Of a stretch of 64,000 nt of DNA, positions 16,587 through 24,187 are shown in pieces. Numbering within the stretch: position 1 is the stretch's first letter; each line of letters opens with the position of its first letter. Where the stretch lies: contig JANYCZ010000078.1 of assembly GCA_025360015.1 (NCBI GenBank), forward strand, positions 1-64,000. Reading direction: 5' to 3'. The stretch is from Verrucomicrobiota bacterium (lineage in GTDB: Bacteria; Verrucomicrobiota; Verrucomicrobiia; Verrucomicrobiales; Verrucomicrobiaceae). The position numbers were made by a program, and so were the translations under genes. The notes under the pieces were generated by a model. That model did no database searches. It saw only the letters and a program-made list of their open reading frames with translations, and was not told the origin of the DNA.

Positions 16587-17699
16587 TTATTCCGCCTTGA
16601 GCTTCAAATCTTTGAAGGCTTTTTCCGATTCTTCGAACTTGTAGTCCCCGGCCTTGTCGCCGTCCCGGGCCTGCCGCATTCCTTCAAAGATGATCTTGTC
16701 CTCAGTGGTCACTCCTGAACTGATGATGAAGAGATCCTCCACCTCTTCCACCACGTGGATTCGCTCCTGCTTGATGATGTTGTCCTTCCCCACCACAAAC
16801 ACATAGTGATGGTCCAGCAGCTCAAAGGTGCATTTCTGGGGCACCAGCAGCGCACCTTTGACCATCTTCGTCATGCGGATGTTGCCCGTCTCGCCATGCC
16901 TCAGCAGCCGGTCTGGATTCGGAAAATCCGCACGAAACGGGATGGTGCCCGTCTGGTTGTTAAACTCCGCCTCGATGACGTTGACTCTCCCCGCCTGATT
17001 GAAGACCTTCCCGTTCGCCATCAGCAGCTCGACTTTCTTTCGCTCTTCCGGTTGGACGACCGACATGTAGTCCAGGTACTCCGCCTCAGGCACGTTGAAA
17101 TACACCCACATTTCACTGTTGTCAGACAGCGTGGTCAGCAGATCCCCCTCGTCCACCAGACTGCCGTTCCGCAGGCGCAGGCGGTCCATCAGCCCAGGAA
17201 AGGGAGCGCTGATGTTGGTGAAGCCCAGATGCGCTTGCGCCAGGTTCACTTCCGCCACCTTCTGGTCCCATTTGGCCTTGGACATGGCCAGTTCCTTGTC
17301 AGACACCACCTTGCTGTCCGTCAGCCGTTTGGTGTTTTCGTATTCCACTTTCGTCACCTGCGCTTCGGCTTCCGCGCTTTTCAGCTCCGCCTGGTACACC
17401 AGCGGCAGGATCTTGAACATCGGATCCCCCTCCTTGACGAGCTGGCCTTCTTTGACAAAGACCTGCTCCAGATAGCCGCGCTCCAGCGCTCGCATCTCAA
17501 TATTTCGGCAGGAGCGAATTTGACACACGTACTCACGCGTGACCAACGTATCCCTCCTGAGAGGATTCGTCAGGATCAGTTGCGGTTGCTCTTCTTGGAC
17601 GTGCTCCACCTCCTTGTGGTGGCAGCTGCTTGTAATGATGCTGGCCACCAAGCCGACACACATGAGGGTTTTGCGAGAAGCGATATGCAATATTTCCAT
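16587..17699 (-). CDS. RND efflux periplasmic adaptor (AcrA/MexA-like lipoprotein)
   Basis: Membrane-fusion protein of 370 residues. A lipoprotein signal ends in SSC, with Cys26, followed by HHKEVEH. A lipoyl-like half motif (RALERGYLEQVFVKEGQLVKEGDPMFKI), a coiled-coil hairpin (about 110-165), the second lipoyl half (ISAPFPGLMDRLRLRNGSLVDEGDLL) and a beta-barrel domain follow. First gene of the pump operon, so the promoter should lie in 17700-17924. That gap shows no recognised operator. The LacI-type gene upstream is on the same strand but probably serves the divergent cupin/dehydrogenase genes. Confidence 0.9.
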   Translation of the reverse strand: MEILHIASRKTLMCVGLVASIITSSCHHKEVEHVQEEQPQLILTNPLRRDTLVTREYVCQIRSCRNIEMRALERGYLEQVFVKEGQLVKEGDPMFKILPLVYQAELKSAEAEAQVTKVEYENTKRLTDSKVVSDKELAMSKAKWDQKVAEVNLAQAHLGFTNISAPFPGLMDRLRLRNGSLVDEGDLLTTLSDNSEMWVYFNVPEAEYLDYMSVVQPEERKKVELLMANGKVFNQAGRVNVIEAEFNNQTGTIPFRADFPNPDRLLRHGETGNIRMTKMVKGALLVPQKCTFELLDHHYVFVVGKDNIIKQERIHVVEEVEDLFIISSGVTTEDKIIFEGMRQARDGDKAGDYKFEESEKAFKDLKLKAE

Positions 17700-17924
17700 T
17701 CTTGGTGATACGAAGCCACAGAGTCGGGTCTATTCATATAACCTCTTCAAGGGGTTTTTGCCCCCACCCCCGACACCAGTGACCGCAATGGCTGGAAAGG
17801 AATGCCGCCACAAGCCTATACGAAATCATACGGTCAGCATGAGCTTGAGGATTACGGATTGTGCGGAAGTGTCGTCAGTCCAATCATTTCTAAAATCTCT
17901 GTGCTACTGATAGTTCGCTGCAAA

Positions 17925-18962
17925 TCAGAGCCCTAGCTCATCCTCATGCGCTCTGTCCACTGTCGTACTCCGTGCCGCCCGCCACCGCCCCTCGGTCATC
18001 ACAATCCTCGGTGAATCGGGGATGCCACGCTCATTCTGCTGATACTGCGTCACCAGCAGATCCACCGCCGCCGCGCCCAGCACATCCGCTTGCTGATCGA
18101 TCCCCGGCACCTCCGGCATGTCCGCCCGCCAGCCCAGCGTGACATGGTGCGGCCTGCGGCTGGGCGGCAGGGCGGCCAGCCATTCCTTCACCAGGTGGCC
18201 CGCGTCGATCACCACGTCCGGCTTCGCCACGCGCATCCATTCCAGGAAATCATTGCGGCTCAGCGACTTGCGCAGCGCCAGCAGCGCCCCCGGCTGCGCC
18301 AGCGGATGGTGCGCCAGAAAGCTCGCCGACCACGCCCGAAACATCCGCTCATTGATCGTGCTGCCACAGTAAAAACCGATCCGCTTGTACCGCTGCTTCT
18401 TCAGCATCCGCAGCGTCGTCATCATCCCCAGGTAGTGGTGGTGATGCACCCGGTGGAGTTGCGGCCGCGCATACCCCAGTCCAATCACCACACTGCTGAA
18501 TTTCTCCCACGCCATCGACACATGCCCGCGGCTCCGCGAGACCAGCGGCGAAAGGATGAACCCAGGAATTCCCCGCGCCTCCAAAATGTCCGACAGTCTC
18601 CGCCCCGTCATCCCCCGCGCCGCCAGGTGAAACTCCTCCAGCTGAAAGCCCAGCTTCCCCGCCTGCCGCTGCGCCCCCAGCACCAGCTGCTGCGACCACG
18701 AAGACCGCTCGATCTCCTCCACACTCCTCTCCGCCCACACAAAAGCCAGCGTCAGCGGCGCAGCCACACTCCGCGTGCGCCGCATGTGCGTCATCAGCTT
18801 CGCGATCTCAGGATCAGGCCGGTAACCCATCGCCTCCGCCATCTGCACAATCCTCTCCCTCAATCCCACCTCCACATGCCTCTCCCCACGCAGCGCACGC
18901 GACACCGTCATTTTCGAAACCCCCACTTTCAGGGCAATGTCATTCAAAGAAGGCCGTCCCAT
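17925..18962 (-). CDS. LacI-family transcriptional regulator
   Basis: A 345-residue regulator. The start at 18962 (MGRPSLNDIALKVGVSKMTVSRALRGERHV) places a classic LacI helix-turn-helix at residues 5-25. The open frame runs much further upstream, but only through the heptamer array and antisense to the cupin gene. The rest is a periplasmic-binding-like ligand domain with variant sequence (GFILSPLVSRSRG, YKRIGFYCG). It is divergent from the cupin and alcohol dehydrogenase genes with 118 bp between starts, so it probably controls them; the effector is unknown. Confidence 0.85.
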   Translation of the reverse strand: MGRPSLNDIALKVGVSKMTVSRALRGERHVEVGLRERIVQMAEAMGYRPDPEIAKLMTHMRRTRSVAAPLTLAFVWAERSVEEIERSSWSQQLVLGAQRQAGKLGFQLEEFHLAARGMTGRRLSDILEARGIPGFILSPLVSRSRGHVSMAWEKFSSVVIGLGYARPQLHRVHHHHYLGMMTTLRMLKKQRYKRIGFYCGSTINERMFRAWSASFLAHHPLAQPGALLALRKSLSRNDFLEWMRVAKPDVVIDAGHLVKEWLAALPPSRRPHHVTLGWRADMPEVPGIDQQADVLGAAAVDLLVTQYQQNERGIPDSPRIVMTEGRWRAARSTTVDRAHEDELGL

Positions 18963-18990
18963 CCCCCACTCTACACAAAAAAGACTTCGG

Positions 18991-19046
18991 CATCCAGCAT
19001 CCAGCATCCAGCATCCAGCATCCAGCATCCAGCATCCAGCATCCAG
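18991..19046. repeat. heptamer array CATCCAG, 8 perfect copies
   Basis: Eight perfect copies of CATCCAG lie between the LacI-type gene and the divergent cupin gene, in their shared promoter region. Copy-number change here would alter spacing of promoter elements for one or both genes. The array is open on the minus strand and would add a Cys-Trp-Met-Leu-Asp-Ala-Gly repeat, but that is upstream of the credible start. Confidence 0.95.
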
Positions 19047-19080
19047 TCCCCCCTCCCAAACGTAACCCCCGCACCCTCCC

Positions 19081-19476
19081 ATGGACATCCAACGCAACGG
19101 CTCCAAACCCTCCGGCAAAGGTCCACCCGACTGGTTCACCGGCACCGTCCGCATCGATCCCCTTTTCCAAGCCGCTTCACCCGCACGCGTCGCTGGCGCC
19201 AGTGTCACCTTCGAGCCCGGTGCCCGCACCGCCTGGCACACCCACCCGCTCGGCCAGACCTTGATCGTCACCTCCGGCTCCGGTCGCGCCCAGCACCTCG
19301 GCGGCCCCATCGAAGAACTCCACCCCGGTGACGTCGTCTGGTTCCCCCCCGGTGAAAAACACTGGCACGGCGCCTCCCCCACCACCGCCATGAGCCACAT
19401 CGCCATCCAGGAAAGCCTCGACGGCAAGGTCGTGGACTGGCTCGAACACGTCACCGACGAGCAATATCAATCCTAA
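19081..19476 (+). CDS. cupin-domain protein
   Basis: A 131-residue single-domain cupin. Motif 1 is visible as [21 protein letters not shown] with metal-binding His residues, and motif 2 as [19 protein letters not shown]. The pattern fits the group of small cupins annotated as hydroxynitrile-lyase-like or quercetin-dioxygenase-like; substrate unknown. It is 12 bp ahead of an alcohol dehydrogenase gene and divergent from a LacI regulator, suggesting a small inducible pathway for an alcohol or aldehyde. Confidence 0.85.
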   Translation: MDIQRNGSKPSGKGPPDWFTGTVRIDPLFQAASPARVAGASVTFEPGARTAWHTHPLGQTLIVTSGSGRAQHLGGPIEELHPGDVVWFPPGEKHWHGASPTTAMSHIAIQESLDGKVVDWLEHVTDEQYQS

Positions 19477-19488
19477 CTCACTCCCATC

Positions 19489-20547
19489 ATGCCCACCGCC
19501 AAATCCTACGCCGCCTCCAGCGCCACCTCACCCCTCGCCTCCCTCCAGATCCCACGCCGCGACCCCACTGACCGCGACGTCGAAATCGAGATCCTCTTCT
19601 GTGGCGTCTGCCACTCAGACCTCCATCAGGTCCGCAACGAATGGAGCGCCATCCCTACCACCTACCCCTGCGTCCCCGGCCATGAAATCGTCGGCCGCGT
19701 CACCCAGGTCGGCTCCTCAGTGAAAAAGCACAAGCTCGGCGACCTCGTCGGCGTCGGCTGCCTCGTGGACTCAGACCAGTCCTGCCCCCAGTGCCAGGAC
19801 AACCTCGAGCAGTTCTGCCCGCACGCCGCCTTCACCTACAATTCACCTGACAAACACGGCACCGCCCCCGTCACCTACGGCGGCTATTCCTCCAGCATCG
19901 TGGTCGATGAACATTTCGTCCTCAGCGTCCCCGGCAATTTGAGCCTCCCCGGCGTCGCCCCCTTGCTCTGCGCCGGCATCACCACCTACTCCCCCATGCG
20001 TCGCTGGGGCGATCTCAAAGGCAAAAAAGTCGGCGTCATCGGCCTCGGCGGCCTCGGTCACATGGGCGTCAAATTCTCCCACGCCTTCGGTGCCCACACC
20101 ACCGTCCTCACCACCTCGCCCAAAAAGAAGGACTCAGCCCTCGCCCTCGGCGCAGACGCAGTCATCGTCTCCAGCGACGCCAACGACATGCAGAAGCACA
20201 CTGGCAGCTTCGACTTCATCCTCGACACCGTCTCCGCCGAGCACGACATCAACGCCTACCTCAACCTCCTCAAAATCGACGGCACCCTCACCCTCGTTGG
20301 CGCCCCGGACAAACCCATGCCCGTCTCCGCCTTCGGCCTCATCTTTGGTCGCAAGCGCCTCGCCGGCTCCCTCATCGGCGGCATCGCCGAAACCCAGGAA
20401 ATGCTCGACTTCTGCGGCACCCACAACATCACCTCCGACGTCGAAATCATCAACATCCAGCAGATCAACGAAGCCTACGACCGCCTCCTCAAAAGCGACG
20501 TCAAATACCGCTTCTCCATCGACATGGCCTCCCTCAAATCCGAGTAA
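19489..20547 (+). CDS. zinc-dependent NAD(P) alcohol dehydrogenase (YahK/cinnamyl-alcohol type)
   Basis: Medium-chain dehydrogenase of 352 residues. Catalytic-zinc motifs are CGVCHSDLHQ and CVPGHEIVGRV. The structural-zinc region reads GCLVDSDQSCPQCQDNLEQFC: the first of the four usual cysteines appears to be Asp, the other three are present. The nucleotide-binding motif is VGVIGLGGLGHMGVKF. It most resembles the cinnamyl-alcohol dehydrogenase/YahK aldehyde reductases. Likely co-transcribed with the upstream cupin. Confidence 0.9.
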   Translation: MPTAKSYAASSATSPLASLQIPRRDPTDRDVEIEILFCGVCHSDLHQVRNEWSAIPTTYPCVPGHEIVGRVTQVGSSVKKHKLGDLVGVGCLVDSDQSCPQCQDNLEQFCPHAAFTYNSPDKHGTAPVTYGGYSSSIVVDEHFVLSVPGNLSLPGVAPLLCAGITTYSPMRRWGDLKGKKVGVIGLGGLGHMGVKFSHAFGAHTTVLTTSPKKKDSALALGADAVIVSSDANDMQKHTGSFDFILDTVSAEHDINAYLNLLKIDGTLTLVGAPDKPMPVSAFGLIFGRKRLAGSLIGGIAETQEMLDFCGTHNITSDVEIINIQQINEAYDRLLKSDVKYRFSIDMASLKSE

Positions 20548-20558
20548 ATCAATTCAGC

Positions 20559-20666
20559 GCCACGCCGTTCTTCGTAGGTTGGGTGTGGCGACGCCTTCAC
20601 CATGCGATCGAAGGAATCGTTGGTCAGCGCGCGCCACGCCGCCCTTCGTAGGTTGGGTGTGGCGAC
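20559..20666. repeat. two 34-bp direct repeats, each with self-complementary ends
   Basis: A 34-bp unit opening with GCCACGCC and ending TTGGGTGTGGCGAC occurs at 20559-20592 and 20633-20666 with two differences, 74 bp apart. Each can pair its ends (GCCAC with GTGGC). This occupies the first part of the gap between the dehydrogenase and the FAD oxidoreductase; the rest holds a heptamer array and no gene. Confidence 0.8.
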
Positions 20667-20850
20667 AGCCCGCCCGACCACCAGCGCATCACATCGCCCA
20701 ACGCCCCACCATCCACAAACCCCTCCTCACGCGGTGCTTCCTCCCAGAAGCACCGCGTTTTGATTTTTCGCCCCATACCCCATCTCTTCGATCCCTCTTA
20801 ATCCTTCCACATAGCCCGCCATTCCCCACACTCCACTCCCCATCCCCAAA

Positions 20851-20880
20851 ATCATAAATCATAAATCATAAATCATAAAT
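20851..20880. repeat. heptamer array ATCATAA, 4 copies
   Basis: Four perfect copies of ATCATAA plus two bases, about 80 bp upstream of the FAD oxidoreductase start. It is AT-rich in a GC-rich setting and sits where upstream promoter sequence would be expected. Confidence 0.85.
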
Positions 20881-20961
20881 TCCCCGCCTCCCTGTTACCG
20901 TAACAAACAACCCATGATTGCTTTCCCCCCCAGCCCTCGTTTAAAACGGACACCCGCAACC

Positions 20962-23325
20962 ATGAAATTCGTCCTCCTCGCCACCCTCCTCACGCTCACC
21001 GCCGCGCATGCGCAGCCGCTCTGGCTCGAAGCCGAATCCTTCTCCACCCCCGGCGGCTGGGTCCTCGACACCCAGTTCATCGATGTCATGGGCTCCCCCT
21101 ACCTCATGGCCCACGGCATGGGCAAGCCCGTCAAAGACGCCTCCACCGAAATAGACCTCCCCGCCGGCTCCTACACCCTCTGGGCCCGCACCAAAAACTG
21201 GGTCGGCCCCTGGGACGCCAAAGGCACCCCCGGCCGCTTCGAAATCAGCGTCAACGGCCAAAAGCTCGACCACGAATTCGGCACCACCGGCAAAGACTGG
21301 CAGTGGGAAAAAGCCGCCCCCATCAAAATCTCCGCCTCAGGTAAAACTACCCTCGCCCTCCACGACCTCACCGGCTTCGACGGCCGCATCGACGCCATCA
21401 TCCTCAGCAAAGACCCCGCCTTCACACCGCCCAACGACCTCGCCGCCACCAACAAGCTCCGCCGCCAGCTCCTCGGCCTCCCCGAAAAAGCCCCCGAGAC
21501 CAGCGAGTTCGATCTCGTCGTCATCGGCGGCGGCTACTCCGGCATGGGCGCCGCCATCTCCGGCGCACGCCAGGGCCTCAAAGTCGCCTTCATCCAGAAC
21601 CGCCCCGTCCTCGGTGGCAACGGCTCCAGCGAAATCCAGGTCTGGGCCATGGGCGGCACCCGTCGCGGCCTCTACCCCCACCTTGGCGAGATCGTCGAAG
21701 AATTCGCCGACCGCGCCAGCAACAGCCCCGCCGCCAATCCCCAGGAGTTCAACGACAAGCTCAAGGAAGACACCGTCGAAGCCGAAAAAACCATCTCCCT
21801 CCACCTCAACACCCATGTCTACGGCGTCGAGATGAGCGCCGACAAAAAGAACATCCGCAGCGTCATCGGCCTCGACACCAAGTCCGGCAAAGAAACCCGC
21901 TTCGTCGGCAAATTCTTCGTGGACTGCACCGGCCACGGCAGCGTCGGCGCGCTCGCCGGAGCCGAGTTCATGATGGAAGAAAAAGGCCGCATGGGCATGA
22001 GCAACATGTGGGTCATGCAAAACCTCAAAAAGCCCGTCACCTGGCCCCAGACACCCTGGGCACTCCCCCTGAAACTCGAAGACTTCCCCGAGCCCAAAGC
22101 CCTCGCACCCGTCGGCAAAAAGAACGGCGAAAACCTCAAAGGCTACGACCTCGGCTACACCCCGGTCCCAGATCCTCAGGACTACGTCCACGGCGAATGG
22201 TTCTGGGAAAGCGGCTTCGACAAGCACCCCCTCAACGACCTCGAACTCATCCGCGATCACAACTTCCGCGCCGTTTACGGAGCCGTCTCCGCATTGAAGA
22301 CCCTCAAAGCCGAAAAATACGCCGACTACGACCTCACCTGGCTCGCCTACATCGGCGGCCCCCGTGAGTCCCGCCGCATCGTCGGCGACATGATCCTCAA
22401 TGGCGAAGACATGGTCAAAGGCATCATCCATCCCGACGGCTGCGTCCCCACCACTTGGGATCAGGACCTGCACTATCCCAAAGAGCAGTACGCCAAAAAC
22501 TTCCCCGACAATCCCTTCATCAGCCGCGCCGAATTCGGCAAGCACACCGACCGCAAAAACGGCTACCCCGTCCCCTACCGCTGCTTCTACAGCAAAGACA
22601 TCGGCAATCTCTTCATGGCCGGCCGCACCATCAGTGTCGAGCGCCACGCCCTCGGCTCCACCCGCGTCATGCGCACCTGCGGCATGATGGGCGAAGTCGT
22701 CGGCAAAGCCGCCTGGATCTGCGTCCGCCACCACACCTCCCCCCGTGGCGTCTATGACCAGTACCTCGACATCCTCAAAGACCTCATGACCCAGCCCGGA
22801 GCCATGCGCCGCGACACCCTCGAAGGCAGCCTCTACCTCCCCGCCAACGCCAAAAAACTCCCTGACCTTCCCCCACCCACCGCTGCAGGTGAAGACGAAG
22901 GCAGCATCGACCCCAAGAAACTCGAAGGCCTCATCATTGACGACACCGAAGCCGAGCTCACCGGCAAATGGGCCCACGGCGAAGGCCTCAAGCCCTACAT
23001 CGGCAAATACTACAGCTACAGCAGCGACCCAACCGCCAGCGCCCGCTTCCCCTTCAGCGTCAAGCAGACCGGCAATTACGAAGTCCGCATCTACTTCCAG
23101 CCCCACGAAAACCGCGCCAACACCGCCCCCGTCACCCTCCTCACCGCCGACGGCGAAAAGACAGTGACCGTCGATCAAACCAAAGCCCCTACCGATCCCC
23201 AGGGCGCCTACACCCTCGGCACCTACAAATTCACCGCCGGCGAAGAATCCGCCGTCATCTTCCGCACCACCAACGCCGGCGGCAACGTCCACCTCGACGC
23301 CGTCCAGATCCTCCCCGCCAAATGA
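20962..23325 (+). CDS. secreted FAD-dependent oxidoreductase with golvesin-like C-terminal domain
   Basis: Exported protein of 787 residues. The start at 20962 opens the signal peptide MKFVLLATLLTLTAAHA; an earlier in-frame ATG at 20914 would add a poor leader. About residues 20-160 look like a carbohydrate-binding beta-sandwich (LWLEAESFSTPGGWVL). The FAD-binding region starts near 182 with DLVVIGGGYSGMGAA and continues FIQNRPVLGGNGSSEIQVW, typical of the FAD_oxidored family seen near polysaccharide-degradation genes. The last 130 residues resemble the golvesin/xanthan-lyase C-terminal domain. A role in sugar or glycan oxidation in the periplasm is inference. Two partial copies of its own 3' end follow. 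Confidence 0.85.
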   Translation: MKFVLLATLLTLTAAHAQPLWLEAESFSTPGGWVLDTQFIDVMGSPYLMAHGMGKPVKDASTEIDLPAGSYTLWARTKNWVGPWDAKGTPGRFEISVNGQKLDHEFGTTGKDWQWEKAAPIKISASGKTTLALHDLTGFDGRIDAIILSKDPAFTPPNDLAATNKLRRQLLGLPEKAPETSEFDLVVIGGGYSGMGAAISGARQGLKVAFIQNRPVLGGNGSSEIQVWAMGGTRRGLYPHLGEIVEEFADRASNSPAANPQEFNDKLKEDTVEAEKTISLHLNTHVYGVEMSADKKNIRSVIGLDTKSGKETRFVGKFFVDCTGHGSVGALAGAEFMMEEKGRMGMSNMWVMQNLKKPVTWPQTPWALPLKLEDFPEPKALAPVGKKNGENLKGYDLGYTPVPDPQDYVHGEWFWESGFDKHPLNDLELIRDHNFRAVYGAVSALKTLKAEKYADYDLTWLAYIGGPRESRRIVGDMILNGEDMVKGIIHPDGCVPTTWDQDLHYPKEQYAKNFPDNPFISRAEFGKHTDRKNGYPVPYRCFYSKDIGNLFMAGRTISVERHALGSTRVMRTCGMMGEVVGKAAWICVRHHTSPRGVYDQYLDILKDLMTQPGAMRRDTLEGSLYLPANAKKLPDLPPPTAAGEDEGSIDPKKLEGLIIDDTEAELTGKWAHGEGLKPYIGKYYSYSSDPTASARFPFSVKQTGNYEVRIYFQPHENRANTAPVTLLTADGEKTVTVDQTKAPTDPQGAYTLGTYKFTAGEESAVIFRTTNAGGNVHLDAVQILPAK

Positions 23326-23337
23326 CCGCGCTCTCCG

Positions 23338-23358
23338 AACTTTAAACTTTAAACTCTC
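23338..23358. repeat. heptamer array AACTTTA after the FAD gene, copy 1
   Basis: Two copies of AACTTTA plus AACTCTC in 7-bp register, 12 bp after the stop codon of the FAD oxidoreductase gene. The same string follows the first duplicated tail. Confidence 0.8.
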
Positions 23359-23362
23359 CCCG

Positions 23363-23416
23363 AACGCAGGCGGAAACGTCCACTTAGACGCCGTACAGAT
23401 ACTTCCCGCCAAATGA
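23363..23416 (+). pseudogene. duplicated 3' end of the FAD oxidoreductase gene, fragment 1
   Basis: Encodes, to the stop codon, exactly the last 17 residues of the upstream protein (from the Asn-Ala-Gly-Gly before NVHLDAVQILPAK). Every nucleotide difference from the parent is synonymous, including CTC to TTA for Leu. It has no start codon or upstream domain. The copy continues past the stop into the same CCGCGCTC spacer and heptamers. Confidence 0.85.
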
Positions 23417-23428
23417 TCCGCGCTCGGG

Positions 23429-23449
23429 AACTTTAAACTTTAAACTCCT
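23429..23449. repeat. heptamer array AACTTTA, copy 2
   Basis: Two copies of AACTTTA followed by AACTCCT, 12 bp after the stop of the first duplicated tail. Nearly identical to the array at 23338, so the duplicated unit comprises coding tail, stop, spacer and heptamers. Confidence 0.8.
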
Positions 23450-23455
23450 CCCCGG

Positions 23456-23554
23456 AAATTCACCGCCGGCGAAGAATCCGCAGTGATCTTCCGCACCGCC
23501 AACGTCGGCGGCAACGTCCATCTGGGTGCCGTCCAAATCCTCCACGCAAAGTAG
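23456..23554 (+). pseudogene. duplicated 3' end of the FAD oxidoreductase gene, fragment 2
   Basis: Encodes 32 residues starting KFTAGEESAVIFRT, matching the last 32 residues of the FAD oxidoreductase at 28 positions; the four replacements are Thr to Ala, Ala to Val, Asp to Gly and Pro to His. Eight codons differ silently. It ends AAG TAG, where the final bases coincide with the conserved flank (CAAAGTAGC) of a hairpin element at 23546-23574. No start, so a remnant rather than a gene. Confidence 0.85.
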
Positions 23555-23574
23555 CCCAGTTGCGCCGCAACTGG
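23546..23574. repeat. CAAAGTRGC-flanked hairpin, copy 2
   Basis: Flank GCAAAGTAGC (23546-23555) then arms CCAGTTGC (23556-23563) and GCAACTGG (23567-23574) around GCC. The arms match those at 26192-26210 but differ from the other copies. Confidence 0.8.
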
Positions 23575-23588
23575 CCTCCGGCTCTCCA

Positions 23589-23687
23589 AGCCCGTAGGGC
23601 TGACACAATCGTAGCCGTGGGTGCCAACCCACGGTGACGCATGCCAACGAATCCCCCCCGCGCGGAACCGCGTAGCGGTGACACATT
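23589..23687. repeat. run of three hairpins with GTA loops and GACACAWT tails
   Basis: Hairpin 1 has arms AGCCC and GGGCT around GTA (23589-23601) followed by GACACAAT. Hairpin 2 has arms CCGTGGGT and ACCCACGG (23615-23634) followed by TGACGCAT. Hairpin 3 has arms ACCGC and GCGGT around GTA (23667-23679) followed by GACACATT. Hairpins 1 and 3 share loop and right flank but not arms. Confidence 0.7.
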
Positions 23688-23709
23688 CACAGCGCATCGC
23701 GCATGCGCC

Positions 23710-23740
23710 AGCAAAGTGGCCCGCACAGTCCTCTGTGCGG
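23710..23740. repeat. CAAAGTRGC-flanked hairpin, copy 3
   Basis: AGCAAAGTGGC (23710-23720) precedes arms CCGCACAG (23721-23728) and CTGTGCGG (23733-23740) around TCCT; CGCTCCGCAATCTCC follows. The same left and right context recurs at 24940 and 25220 with changed arms. Confidence 0.85.
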
Positions 23741-23801
23741 CGCTCCGCAATCTCCTGTCCCTCCGCGTAAAGCCGCTTTCTCCTTCTCCCGATCAGGGAG
23801 C

Positions 23802-23819
23802 GCGGCATTCCAATGCCGC
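23802..23819. repeat. perfect hairpin GCGGCATT
   Basis: Arms GCGGCATT (23802-23809) and AATGCCGC (23812-23819) around CC. Part of the hairpin-dense stretch 23546-24009 after the duplicated FAD-gene tails; no gene is supported in 23555-24187. Confidence 0.75.
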
Positions 23820-23880
23820 TCCGGCCCATCAAGGCGTGGTTAAAGCGATAACCTCTCATACACCCACGCGTCTCCTTCCC

Positions 23881-24009
23881 GATCCCGGAGGGATCAAAGA
23901 AGGTAGCCAGGGGCGAAGCTCGCGCAGCGAGCGCCACCCCTGGAAACCACGCCCCAATCCGGGAAGCAAACCCACCGCCTTCTCCTCACACCGCTCTCAC
24001 CAGCAGCGT
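23881..24009. repeat. hairpin plus 106-bp folded element, copy 2
   Basis: Hairpin GATCCC and GGGATC around GGA (23881-23895) precedes the core, which starts GTAGCCAGGGG at 23903, has outer arms CCAGGGG (23907-23913) and CCCCTGG (23937-23943) and inner arms GCTCGC and GCGAGC (23918-23932), and ends CACCAGCAGCGT (23998-24009). Read on the minus strand the core is open and would encode FQGWRSLRELRPWLP. Confidence 0.85.
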
Positions 24010-24187
24010 CTCAACCGACCCGTCGCCACCATGCGAAGACGTTGACGCACCGCACAATGTCTCACCGCAGCACAAAATCCGAACAGCCCCCACGACAAGG
24101 CGGGGGAGTCTCCCGACTCCGCCCTCTCCTCCTGCAAGCGTCCCAAGCCACCAGAGTCCCGATCAAAAATGACAAAGAACGTTCCCC

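Noticed and set aside
18963-19454. N-terminal extension of the LacI-type regulator with Cys-Trp-Met-Leu-Asp-Ala-Gly repeats
   Set aside because: The extension is only the heptamer array and the antisense of the cupin gene; the LacI helix-turn-helix starts right at the ATG at 18962.
23384-24045. Several overlapping frames after the FAD gene
   Set aside because: Composed of duplicated gene tails and hairpin elements; no start signals or recognisable domains.
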